A stretch of 64,000 nucleotides of DNA from NCBI RefSeq assembly GCF_021010575.1, contig NZ_JAJNAG010000005.1:62001-126000 (forward strand). Direction: 5' to 3'. The notes under the pieces are model-generated. The model was not told the DNA's origin and did no database searches. It saw only the letters and a program-made list of their open reading frames with translations. The DNA comes from Limnobaculum eriocheiris. GTDB taxonomy: Bacteria; Pseudomonadota; Gammaproteobacteria; Enterobacterales; Enterobacteriaceae. Each line of letters opens with the position of its first letter. The stretch's first letter is position 1. Position numbers and translations under genes: made by a program. Below, in pieces: positions 51,942 through 60,798 of this stretch.

Positions 51942-53015
51942 ATGGCGTTACCTTTACAGATTGAAACAGTGAGGCCATATCTTAATGGCCAATGGCTTCA
52001 AATACTGGCGGCGTTGGTGCCAGAACTTGATGCCGCTATTGCTCGAAAAGGCCGTCATGTGGCTTGTCCTGTTCATGGCGGTCGTGATGGCTTTAGGCTG
52101 TTCAAAGATGCTGGATATACCGGTGGTGGCGTTTGTAATACCTGCGGTATCTTTTATGATGGCTTTGAACTGTTGTCTTGGATTAATGGGTGGAACTTTG
52201 CTCAGTCTATTGAAGCAATCGGCCAGGTTCTTGGTATTCAACCCGGACAAATACAAGCACCTTCTCGGGCAATAACGCGTAACGCTGTTGATTGGAAGGC
52301 TAGAAAGCTGGACGAGGACAAAGCGATTATCCATCGCTTGAATCAAACCTGGGGAGAAACGCTATCTCTTGCAGATACTCGTGCGCAACCAGTTTGGAAC
52401 TACTTGCATCGTCGTGGCATTGTGACGCGGCTTCGTCCTGAATGGGATTCGGTGCTGAGGTTTCATCCAAACTTGCCTTACCATGATGAAGATGGTCTGT
52501 TTATCGATAGCTACCCAGCGCTGCTAGGTAAAATCGTTACTCAGCAAGGGCGTTCGGCCACGTTCCATCGGATCTACCTAAGTGAAGATGGATTCAAAGC
52601 GCCGGTTGAAAAGCCTAAAAAGATGATGCCGATACCAAGTGACAGAACAATCACTGGTGGTGCCATTCCTATAGGTGAGTCTGGTGAAGTACTAGGTGTT
52701 TCTGAAGGTATAGAAACGGCCCTAGCGGTAACCAGAGCAACGGGGCAAACATGTTGGTCGGTTGTGAATGCAACGCTACTGGCTAGGTTTGAACCACCAA
52801 GTAATGTGAAAATGCTGTACATCTGGGCAGATCACGATCTCTCTGAGACCGGCCTGAATGCAGCGAATGAACTCAAGAAAAAAGCCTGGCAAAAAGGCAT
52901 TCTGACACAAGTGTTGATCCCCCCGATACCAACGTCACTTGGCGTGAAAAGTTGGGATTGGAATGATGTGCTGAATGTTTACGGTGCCATGGGCTTTCCT
53001 AAAGTTCATATCTGA
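51942..53015 (+). CDS. CHC2 zinc finger and toprim primase-like protein
   Basis: This 357-residue protein has an N-terminal zinc-finger-like part, residues 42-72 (CPVHGGRDG...VCNTCG), as in P4-type and DnaG primases. A C-terminal toprim domain shows GVSEGIETALAV near 250 and MLYIWADHDLSETG near 285. It could prime DNA synthesis after ICE transfer or during plasmid-like replication; this role is inferred. It is the last gene of the recombination block and is followed by a strong terminator. Confidence 0.82.
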   Translation: MALPLQIETVRPYLNGQWLQILAALVPELDAAIARKGRHVACPVHGGRDGFRLFKDAGYTGGGVCNTCGIFYDGFELLSWINGWNFAQSIEAIGQVLGIQPGQIQAPSRAITRNAVDWKARKLDEDKAIIHRLNQTWGETLSLADTRAQPVWNYLHRRGIVTRLRPEWDSVLRFHPNLPYHDEDGLFIDSYPALLGKIVTQQGRSATFHRIYLSEDGFKAPVEKPKKMMPIPSDRTITGGAIPIGESGEVLGVSEGIETALAVTRATGQTCWSVVNATLLARFEPPSNVKMLYIWADHDLSETGLNAANELKKKAWQKGILTQVLIPPIPTSLGVKSWDWNDVLNVYGAMGFPKVHI

Positions 53016-53020
53016 TCTTA

Positions 53021-53041
53021 GGGGCTTCGGCCCCTTTTTTT
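53021..53041 (+). terminator. Rho-independent terminator of the recombination block
   Basis: GGGGCTTCGGCCCC followed by seven T residues, five bases past the stop of the primase-like gene. UUCG-type loop and T-run make it a textbook terminator. Confidence 0.9.
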
Positions 53042-53103
53042 GCGCCTTGCATATTTGAAAAAACATGGAGAATGAAAAATAGATAACCAATAGGAGAACA
53101 AAC

Positions 53104-53811
53104 ATGATGGTATTAACCCTGTTAACAAAGCAGATTGATGGTGAGTTTACGGTTTACTGGAAGACCGGCCTTCGAAGAGGTGGTGAGCTAAAGGTCGATT
53201 TAGGTGAGCAATACGACAAGCTACCTGAGCAGCAAAAGCCAATTGCAGCTGAGCTCTATGCGATTCATCACCTACTGTCAGTGAAAGAGGTGATGGGGAG
53301 TAACCGAAGCGGTAATGGGCTTCAAATCCGGGTCAGTAAAGGAGCTATCAAAAAGTTACAGAAACAACGCTCAACTCAGAATTCACTTTACAGCCTGACT
53401 AGGTTTTTGCTCACTCGATACCAGGAAGCACAGATCTCGGTAGAGAAGCGGGACGATTGGCTCTCACATTCCTTCGAAGAATACAGCGTCGATAATGCTA
53501 CAGTGAGAGAAATCGATGAGGTCATCAACGTTCCGAACATTGGACCTGTTGTGGTGACTCGTCATGCACTGGAACGGTTTGTGGAACGGCTTTCTAATGG
53601 AGTGCCCAAGCATCCTTGGAAGGCTTTATGCTCAACGCTGCTATGTTCTGCGCTAACTAAAGCCGAGTTACCAGAAAGCGTCTCTATCCAAAAAGCAAAA
53701 AAATATGTACAAGAGGCAGAGTTTTGGCAGCATGTTGGTAGCAAAATGCACTTTGTTATGATTTCTGAGGACTCAATGAAAACGTTGGTTACGGTTTTTG
53801 CAGTAAAGTGA
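53104..53811 (+). CDS. Unknown protein at hotspot 3
   Basis: This 235-residue protein starts at ATG 53104 (or the next ATG 53107) with AGGAG upstream. The first 90 residues (FTVYWKTGLRRGGELKVDLGEQYD...IAAELYAIHHLL) have an RNase H-like rhythm of strands and a helix, but no clear catalytic set. The second half has VVVTRHALERFVERLSNG, a pattern often seen in uncharacterised mobile-element proteins. It comes right after the block terminator and so begins its own unit. Whether it is backbone or cargo is uncertain. Confidence 0.6.
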   Translation: MMVLTLLTKQIDGEFTVYWKTGLRRGGELKVDLGEQYDKLPEQQKPIAAELYAIHHLLSVKEVMGSNRSGNGLQIRVSKGAIKKLQKQRSTQNSLYSLTRFLLTRYQEAQISVEKRDDWLSHSFEEYSVDNATVREIDEVINVPNIGPVVVTRHALERFVERLSNGVPKHPWKALCSTLLCSALTKAELPESVSIQKAKKYVQEAEFWQHVGSKMHFVMISEDSMKTLVTVFAVK

Positions 53812-54284
53812 GCTAATGTAGTATTCGAAATTTCTGAATATTAATTACGTGCCAATAGTGGACCTTGAAGCGTAACTCCTTTCAGCCCCTTTCCGTGCCA
53901 GCAACGCGTAACCACTCAAACCACGTTATGCAGTTTGCCCTACATTGTCTAAAATTTGGGAGAAGAAAGTGGTGCCCCTGTTCGCTTCATTTGAGCTAGA
54001 AGCGTTGATGCCGTCAATTTTCGATAAAACCATTAAGGTAGATTTTGTGATGACTTTGCCTGCTCCCACCTTGGCATACGGCGTCAGTGCTTCGATGTCT
54101 GGAGATGACTATCGTAGAGTCTTGAAACAGTTGTCAGGGGGATAACTAACCTGATAACACTGCTTGAAGCGACTTCAACGTAGCTCTTATTACGGCACCC
54201 CAAGGTGGTCGTTTTTGATCCAGTAACCGATACGCGATCACATGGCCGTACTTTGTCAGTTGAAAGTTTGCAATAGAAGCCCCA
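53812..54284. other. Intergenic segment with a doubtful short frame
   Basis: The stretch holds no gene I can support. A 66-codon frame at 53945-54145 (from TTG; an ATG at 54009 leaves about 45 codons) reads MPSIFDKTIKVDFVMTLP and resembles nothing I know. It may be a remnant of a former insertion at this hotspot. Confidence 0.3.
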
Positions 54285-54290
54285 TATAAT
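54260..54290 (+). promoter_or_regulatory. Candidate promoter of the second OLD/UvrD pair
   Basis: TATAAT (54285-54290) is a perfect -10 box. The best -35 is TTGAAA (54260-54265) at a long 19-base spacing. It lies 28 bases before the GTG start, so the leader would be very short. Confidence 0.45.
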
Positions 54291-54318
54291 CTATGGGCAT
54301 ATAGGAGAGGGAGCTGCT

Positions 54319-56271
54319 GTGCATATCGAGAGAATAAATCTACAGAACTTTAGAAGTTTCGGGCCAGAAGGGCAGAGCATAGCTGTCGATCCGGATCTAA
54401 CCACCTTGGTTGGAGCAAATGGTGCTGGGAAAACGGTCTTGATGCAGGCCTTGCAGCGAATGTTTGGCATCTCCAATGAGCAGCGGACGATTCGCCGTCA
54501 GGATTTTCATATTCCCTCTTTGGAAGAAGAAATACCCAGCAAGCGGACTCTCACGCTTGAAGCCATTGTCGCCTTCCCCGAACTGGATGATGAAGATGGA
54601 GATCACTCTGTGATACCAGATTTTTTTCATCATATGAGCGTTACAGATGAGGGTGGAAAACTGAAGTGTCGTTTGCGCTTGGACGCGGAATGGGAAGATG
54701 ATGGCTCAATAGACGGGTACATTACGAGCCAGTTCCGTGCGGTTACGACATGGGGCGAGCCAGAAGTTGCTGATTTTCAAAATGTACGTCCAGCGGATCG
54801 TTCTCGAATCCAATTGATTTACGTCCCTGCCACACGATGCGCAGTTTCTCAGGTATCCGCTTTTCTGAAAAGCCGACTTTGGAAGGCTATTAACTGGTCG
54901 GAACAAGTTCGGTCATCTTTTACTCAAAAAGCCACAGAGCTGAACGAATCTTTTGAGGGTGAAAAGGCGATTAGTATCGTTACCGGAAAGCTCACAGAGC
55001 GTTGGCATGAACTGCACTCTGCTGGAACTGATAGTACACCGAAGTTTCGCCCGGTCGACCTACGCTTTGAAGAATTCGTTCGTAAGGTGGAGGTACTGCT
55101 GCACCCAGATGAAAGTGGTCGGGATAGGAGCATTGATGAGCTAAGTGATGGCCAAAGTTCGCTGTTTCACATCGCCATGACTTCAGCTACTCTCGATGTT
55201 GAAACCGAGATATTAGCCCAACCGGAGAGTGAAGATTTTCTCGGTGCAGACTTGTTCTTGCCCTCGTTGACTATTTTGGCACTTGAGGAGCCGGAGAATA
55301 ACCTAGCCCCATACTATCTATCTCGAATCATAAGTCAGATCAGCAGTTTAGTGCATGGCTTAAGAGCGCAAGCAGTGCTATCTAGCCATTCGCCGAGCAT
55401 TCTCGCCAGAATCCAGCCAACACAAGTAAGGCACTTCAGACTAGCAACAGAATCAAACACCACTGTCGTTCGTCAACTGACTTTACCCTATGAGGAGAAT
55501 GAAGCTGCAAAGTACATCCAGCAAGCGGTGAGAGCCTATCCAGAGTTGTATTTCGCTAAAGTTGTTGTTCTCGGGGAAGGGGCTTCCGAGGAGGTAATTC
55601 TTCCTGCTATATCAGAAGCTATGGGCATACCAATTGATAAATCTTTTGTCGCCATGGTTCCATTAGGGGGCCGCCATGTAAACCACATGTGGCGTTTGCT
55701 AACAGATTTACAGATCCCTTTTCTAACATTACTCGATCTGGATTGGGGACGGCACGGCGGTGGCTGGGGAAGGATTAAGAATGCAGTTGCCAAATTGATA
55801 GAGTATGGGCTCGACCCAAGTGAGATATTTGGGCAAAACCTCAATCTGTTAGGCTACCAACATAACCTTGCTGCATTTGATAATTATCCGGCTTCAGATT
55901 GGAATAACATTAATCAGTGGGTTCAATGGCTCAGGCGGCACAAAGTTTATTTTTCAAGCCCATTAGACATTGATTATTCGATGTTAAAAGCATTCACTAG
56001 CCATTATCGGGTGGTCCCAGATGAAAGCTCTAATGGACCATCTATGCATGGTGATCCAGGCAATGCTGTTATGGGAGATGAAGGGTATCCTGGCTTCTAC
56101 GCGGATGATGTACTTAACTTGCGCTGGTACAGATATCTGTTCTTAGGAAGAGGTAAACCAAGTACGCATATTCGAGTGCTTGGCTCTATTCCGCCAGATC
56201 AGTTGGCTCAAAACGCGCCAGAAGAGCTACGGGCTTTAGTTCTAGCTATTCACACAACCCTTCAAAACTAG
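54319..56271 (+). CDS. OLD-family ATPase/TOPRIM nuclease, GajA-like (copy 2)
   Basis: This 650-residue protein starts with GTG 54319 behind AGGAGAGGGAG. The ATPase part has Walker A LVGANGAGKTVLMQ at 30-43, signature LSDGQSSLFHI near 275, Walker B LTILALEEPENNLAPYYL near 322 and SSHSPS near 357. The TOPRIM part has VVLGEGASEEVILPA near 420 and LTLLDLDWGRHGGGWGRIK near 470. It is clearly homologous to the copy at 35992-37917 but much diverged, so not a recent duplication. It would be the nuclease of a Gabija-like pair, but its helicase partner is interrupted. Confidence 0.87.
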   Translation: MHIERINLQNFRSFGPEGQSIAVDPDLTTLVGANGAGKTVLMQALQRMFGISNEQRTIRRQDFHIPSLEEEIPSKRTLTLEAIVAFPELDDEDGDHSVIPDFFHHMSVTDEGGKLKCRLRLDAEWEDDGSIDGYITSQFRAVTTWGEPEVADFQNVRPADRSRIQLIYVPATRCAVSQVSAFLKSRLWKAINWSEQVRSSFTQKATELNESFEGEKAISIVTGKLTERWHELHSAGTDSTPKFRPVDLRFEEFVRKVEVLLHPDESGRDRSIDELSDGQSSLFHIAMTSATLDVETEILAQPESEDFLGADLFLPSLTILALEEPENNLAPYYLSRIISQISSLVHGLRAQAVLSSHSPSILARIQPTQVRHFRLATESNTTVVRQLTLPYEENEAAKYIQQAVRAYPELYFAKVVVLGEGASEEVILPAISEAMGIPIDKSFVAMVPLGGRHVNHMWRLLTDLQIPFLTLLDLDWGRHGGGWGRIKNAVAKLIEYGLDPSEIFGQNLNLLGYQHNLAAFDNYPASDWNNINQWVQWLRRHKVYFSSPLDIDYSMLKAFTSHYRVVPDESSNGPSMHGDPGNAVMGDEGYPGFYADDVLNLRWYRYLFLGRGKPSTHIRVLGSIPPDQLAQNAPEELRALVLAIHTTLQN

Positions 56272-56279
56272 GAGGCAAG

Positions 56280-58172
56280 GTGAAGTTTATTCGACCTGAC
56301 CACTGGCAGCCGAAGGGGATCGACGATCTTGAGCCAAATGCTTGGCAAGCACTAAGGCAACGAGAGTCCACAAGTATTATCGCTGGCCCTGGAGCCGGAA
56401 AGACAGAGTTTTTAGCGCAAAAGGCTGCATATCTGCTTGAGACTGGCCTATGTCCATCAAACAAAAAAATTCTGGCGATTTCATTCAAGACTGATGCCGC
56501 AAAAAATCTCGCAGATAGAGTGAAAGAGCGTTGTTCAGAAGAAGTCAGCAATCGATTTATTTCGATGACTTTTGATGCATTCACTAAGAATTTAATAGAT
56601 CGATTTCGCATGGCTTTGCCCGAGCATCATCGCCCATCAAAGCGATATGAAATCTCTTTTCCATCTTTTCACCAAGAGAAGCAGCTTATTAGTAGTTTCA
56701 GAAATAATTTTGGGAACGCAGTAGGTATCTATAGCTTTACGCAAAGACTCCAAAACATGAATCAGTTTATCGGAAGTGTGCGTATAGGAGATCCCAAGTT
56801 GTCATGGTTGGAGGAGGAATTTTTAACTTTTTGGTTGAGTCAGCAAATAAACTACCCCGACGGTGTTTCCAGAGTGTCATTTCCGGCGCTAAATCGACTT
56901 GCTGAATATATCGTTCGCACTAACGATCATGTTCGTAGATCTATTAGAGCATCATATCCTATTGTTTTTGTGGATGAGTTCCAAGATACCACGTTTGCTC
57001 AATATGATTTTCTATCTTCTGTTTTTAAATCAAGTGAGGCTGAGGTAACAGCAGTAGGAGATTACAAGCAAAGAATAATGGGTTGGGCCGGTGCTAAAGG
57101 TGATGTGTTTCATCAATTTGAGGCTGACTTTTCAGCAGAACGACATTCATTGCTCCTTAATCACCGCTCTTCACCTGAATTGGTCAGGATACAACATGTT
57201 ATTGCACAAGCTATTGACCATGAAGTGAGAGAGGTTCAGACAAGTAATATCAATTTAATTTCTGGTGATGCCGCTTGGATTTGTTGTAGTTACAATATAA
57301 ATCAGGAGGCTGCTCATTTGGCTGAGTGGATAGCAAATGACTTGCTAGGTAGGTCACTGAATCCAAGAAACTACTCTATTCTGGTGCGTCAAAAACCAGA
57401 AGATTATGAACAACAGCTATCTTATTATCTCGCTCAACATGGACTGAGCTTACGAAATGAGAGTGTGAAAATAGGTCAAACTACATTACAAGATTTGCTT
57501 GCTGAAGAACTGACCATTTTGTTCTCTACTCTGCTTAGGCTGGGACTGGTCCGTCGAAATGCACAAGCGTGGAATCAACTATCATCAGATATTCGAATTC
57601 TTCGTAATACGAACTAGGAAGACGAAAAGGCACTACGACAGGTTGAACGCGAGCTAACAAAGTTCATTTCTACACTACGGATGTTAATGCAACAGCCTCT
57701 GACACGGGAAAATGGTCGCGATGTATTTGAGCGAACTATAAAATTTATTAACTCAGACGATCTTCGCAGCTCCTTTTCTCGTTACGCTACAGGAAATTTA
57801 CTTGAAATAAACTTGGCAGCACTCGAAGAATTTTTTATAAATTGTGTTGATACTCAGAACTCTTGGGCAGGTTTGCTAGATGAGTTTGAAGGCACGAACC
57901 ATATTCCTCTTATGACTATTCACAAAAGCAAGGGGCTTGAATTCGATACAACCATTTTCATGGGGATAGACGACAACGCTTGGTGGTCTTATAAGCAAGG
58001 TGATAAGGAAGGACTATCGACATTTTTTGTAGCACTGTCTCGCGCTAAACAAAGGGCTATTTTTTCCTATTGTCAGCAAAGAGGGCAACGAACCAAAGTC
58101 GCAGATTTTTATGAGTTGTTGACGGCCGCTGGTGTTCAGGAGTATGCGATCCAACCAAGTGTAGTGGCATAA
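56280..58172 (+). pseudogene. UvrD-like helicase, GajB-like (copy 2), split by an in-frame TAG
   Basis: Reading starts at GTG 56280 behind TAGGAGG and stops at TAG 57615-57617 after 445 residues. The same frame continues without shift from 57618 to the TAA at 58170, giving 184 further codons that begin EDEKALRQVERELTKF. The first part holds Walker A IAGPGAGKTEFLAQ near 37 and Walker B VFVDEFQDTTFAQYDF near 228. The second holds MTIHKSKGLEFDTTIF and FVALSRAKQRAIFSY, motifs essential for helicase action. One base change from a sense codon explains the break. Unless read through, the truncated product cannot be an active helicase. Composition is AT-rich in this gene. Confidence 0.85.
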
Positions 58173-58332
58173 TCTATTTGGTCGCCCCATTTGAGGTTTT
58201 GTAATACCTTTTCTAATTCTTTAACTGCTAATTAAGCGAAATTTGTAACTCATTTATGTCCCAAAACGAGTTTGTTCGACCGTCCGCTCCTCGCAGAAAG
58301 CGGTCCAGTTATAAATTTGGCTCATTAAATTT

Positions 58333-58470
58333 AGCTGTTGTTACTGTTACTGGTCATAACAGCTAGTCAGAAACACACACGATTTCTTCATCTATCTGGC
58401 CAATCACCTTAACGGCGTTCTTTAGCATGTTAGCTCTATGAAATTTTCTGGAGATGACAATGAGAACGCC
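58333..58470 (+). promoter_or_regulatory. Inverted repeats in the traF leader
   Basis: First repeat: AGCTGTT (58333-58339) with AACAGCT (58358-58364). Second: GGCGTTCT (58414-58421) with AGAACGCC (58463-58470), eight perfect pairs across 41 bases, enclosing the ribosome site and the first codons of traF. The remaining part of 58173-58459 shows nothing else. Confidence 0.5.
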
Positions 58471-59404
58471 TTTGTTACCTTGGTTTATCCTATGGGTGAC
58501 CATCCCAATCATTATTTTCTTTCTATTCATCTTACCCGCCTATGCCAGTGACGAGCCATTCTATCAGCGTGGTCAGGAAGGCTGGTTTTGGTATCAGGTC
58601 ATTCCTGAGCCAGCGGAGGCTGAAGAGCTTATTAAGCCGGAATCTGGTGCGGCAGAGTCGAGTCAGAGCGGGCTAAAGCCTTTCAGTGCTGCCTGGTTTC
58701 GTGAGCACATGCAGTCGTTCATGGACAAGGCAATTGATGAGCCGACGAATGAGAACGTCAGAGCCTATCTGTATCTCCAGCGCGTCATGATGGATAAGGG
58801 CTCACAGTTTGCTGATGTTAGTCAGCAGGTGGTCATGGGCGATCCAGTTTTGGATGAAATCAGTCGCAGACCCTTGGCTACCTATGCTGCCAATCGGATG
58901 GATCGAGAAGCTGGCGCTCAACGAGATATTGCTTTAGGTGAAGTAGCAAAACGGGCTGGCTTATTCTTCTTCTATCGTTCTGATTGCCCTTACTGCCATG
59001 CTCAAGCGCCTATCATCGAATCAATGGCTTTGAACTATGGTTTCGAGGTGTTTGCTATTGCAGTCGATGGCTTGCCTTTACCTGGTGGAGAGTTTCCTAA
59101 TTACAAAGTCGATTCAGGACAAGCTCAATCCTTGTCCGTTACGACTGTCCCTGCCGTGTTCTTAGTTGAACCGCCTAATGTCATCACTCCGATTGGCCAA
59201 GGCGCAATGAGCCTTGATGAGCTCAATAATCGAATCATTCTTGCAGCCCATCAAGCCGGTTGGATTGACGATCAAACTTACTATGCCACCAGACCTGTTC
59301 AACCCGGCGTGTCACTCGCGATGTCAGCCCAAGAGCTTAACGAAAAGATATTACAGGACCCTGAGTTCCTTGTTCGCTATCTGCGTGCACAAGGAGGGTT
59401 ATAA
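58460..59404 (+). CDS. traF: TraF, periplasmic thioredoxin-like assembly protein
   Basis: The product is 314 residues from ATG 58460, six bases after GGAG; ATG 58454 is too close to it. A hydrophobic leader (residues 3-28) ends at YASD. The thioredoxin fold carries CPYC near residue 176 (FFYRSDCPYCHAQAP) and a cis-proline context TTVPAVF. F-plasmid TraF lost these cysteines, but this family keeps them, so it may act as a disulfide enzyme for pilus proteins. It opens the traFHG unit, two bases before traH. Confidence 0.93.
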   Translation: MRTPLLPWFILWVTIPIIIFFLFILPAYASDEPFYQRGQEGWFWYQVIPEPAEAEELIKPESGAAESSQSGLKPFSAAWFREHMQSFMDKAIDEPTNENVRAYLYLQRVMMDKGSQFADVSQQVVMGDPVLDEISRRPLATYAANRMDREAGAQRDIALGEVAKRAGLFFFYRSDCPYCHAQAPIIESMALNYGFEVFAIAVDGLPLPGGEFPNYKVDSGQAQSLSVTTVPAVFLVEPPNVITPIGQGAMSLDELNNRIILAAHQAGWIDDQTYYATRPVQPGVSLAMSAQELNEKILQDPEFLVRYLRAQGGL

Positions 59405-59406
59405 CA

Positions 59407-60795
59407 ATGAAAAAAGTATTCCGAGTATCGCTAATCGCCTGTGCGATTGGTTTTTCATCTATGAGCCAAGCAAGCTTGCAACAGGAGATGAATCAGTTGT
59501 TTGGTTCAATGACCAACACCACTGCGCCTGGTGTATTCGAGAGTCAGCGGCGTGGCGTTATATCTGGTGGAAGCGTTGTTGTCCGTAACAGGATCATGAA
59601 CGAGAACCTCGTCTCAATGGTGCCTCCGTCATTCCAAGCAGGTTGTGGCGGCATTGATATGTTCGCTGGAAGTTTGTCATTTGTTAATGCAGATCAGTTT
59701 GTTCAATTACTTCGCTCTGTAGCGGCAAATGCCAAGGGATACGCATTCCAATTAGCGCTCAGTGCTATGTGTGAGAAATGCTCTCAGCACATGGAGACAC
59801 TGCAAAAGAAAATCCAGCAGTTGAACGAGTATTTTGGCAATTCCTGTCAAATGGCTCAGGGAGTCGTGAACGATACCCTGGCTGCTTTTGGTAAAAAGGG
59901 GCAAACAGAAGCCAGCATGTTGAGCTCACTTAAAGGGGCTGGAGACATTTTTACCAGTTGGAGTGAGTCCAATGGTAAGAACCCTTATGAGAACGCTTCA
60001 AGTGTCGCGGCATCTGATGTGAACAAAACAATTAAAGGTAACTTGGTCTGGCGAGCACTGAAACGTCACTCGGCATCAAGCTGGTTTGCATCGGGGGATG
60101 ATCGTTTTCTTGAAGCGGTTATGTCGGTGACTGGTTCGATCATCGTTGGTGATTTGGCTAATGCGGCTGATGGTCAAGGTAAAGCCCCAAAACTGACCAG
60201 ACTGAATGGCAATAAAGTGACTATTGAGCATCTAATTCATGGCGGTAACGTCGCTATGTACCGATGTGACACAGTGACACAAGACGGCTGTCTGAATCCG
60301 ACAATCACTAACGTGACCCTAACCGGGTTATCAACCCAGGTAGAAAATTTACTTCTAGGTACAGGTTCTAGTAACGGCATTATTTTTAAATTTGCTCGAA
60401 ATACAGGGGCTGCTAGCACCACCGAAAAGGCTTTTATGACCTCGGCTCCCGCGAGCATTGGCGGCATGATTAGAACACTTTCTGCATTAAATGAAGGGGC
60501 TGCTAGGTCGTTTGCTTCACGAGCGGCTCCATTTATTGCTGTTGAGATGGCCCGAGCATTGATTGAAGACATGCTCAACGCAGCTAGAAGCACATCGGGT
60601 GTGGAAGATCATGCCTATGCGAAGTTGTTAACGGAAGATCTTGAACGTGCACGTCGCCAAATCAATGAGGAGTACGCCGCGTTGCAGCGAAGATACGGCT
60701 CAGAGCAAGAATTGCTGGCGCACTTTAACCAAGTGATTCAGACCATTCGCAAACAGCGTTATTACACCGTTAAATCTACGGCGCTGGGGGAATAG
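59407..60795 (+). CDS. traH: TraH, pilus assembly protein
   Basis: TraH has 462 residues. A signal peptide ends at SQAS (about 22). The mature protein has paired cysteines (AGCGGID, MCEKCSQHM, NSCQMAQ) and a C-terminal coiled coil (ERARRQINEEYAALQRRYGSEQEL). It is the outer/periplasmic pilus assembly factor of F-type systems. traG starts three bases after its stop. Confidence 0.93.
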   Translation: MKKVFRVSLIACAIGFSSMSQASLQQEMNQLFGSMTNTTAPGVFESQRRGVISGGSVVVRNRIMNENLVSMVPPSFQAGCGGIDMFAGSLSFVNADQFVQLLRSVAANAKGYAFQLALSAMCEKCSQHMETLQKKIQQLNEYFGNSCQMAQGVVNDTLAAFGKKGQTEASMLSSLKGAGDIFTSWSESNGKNPYENASSVAASDVNKTIKGNLVWRALKRHSASSWFASGDDRFLEAVMSVTGSIIVGDLANAADGQGKAPKLTRLNGNKVTIEHLIHGGNVAMYRCDTVTQDGCLNPTITNVTLTGLSTQVENLLLGTGSSNGIIFKFARNTGAASTTEKAFMTSAPASIGGMIRTLSALNEGAARSFASRAAPFIAVEMARALIEDMLNAARSTSGVEDHAYAKLLTEDLERARRQINEEYAALQRRYGSEQELLAHFNQVIQTIRKQRYYTVKSTALGE

Positions 60796-60798
60796 GTC

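Noticed and set aside
53945-54145. 66-codon frame at hotspot 3 as a gene
   Set aside because: It begins with TTG without a ribosome site, has no recognisable features and may be a remnant; kept only as a note on the intergenic segment.
57618-58172. Second part of the helicase as an independent gene
   Set aside because: It is in the same frame as the first part, lacks its own ribosome site, and carries the missing C-terminal helicase motifs, so it is one broken gene.
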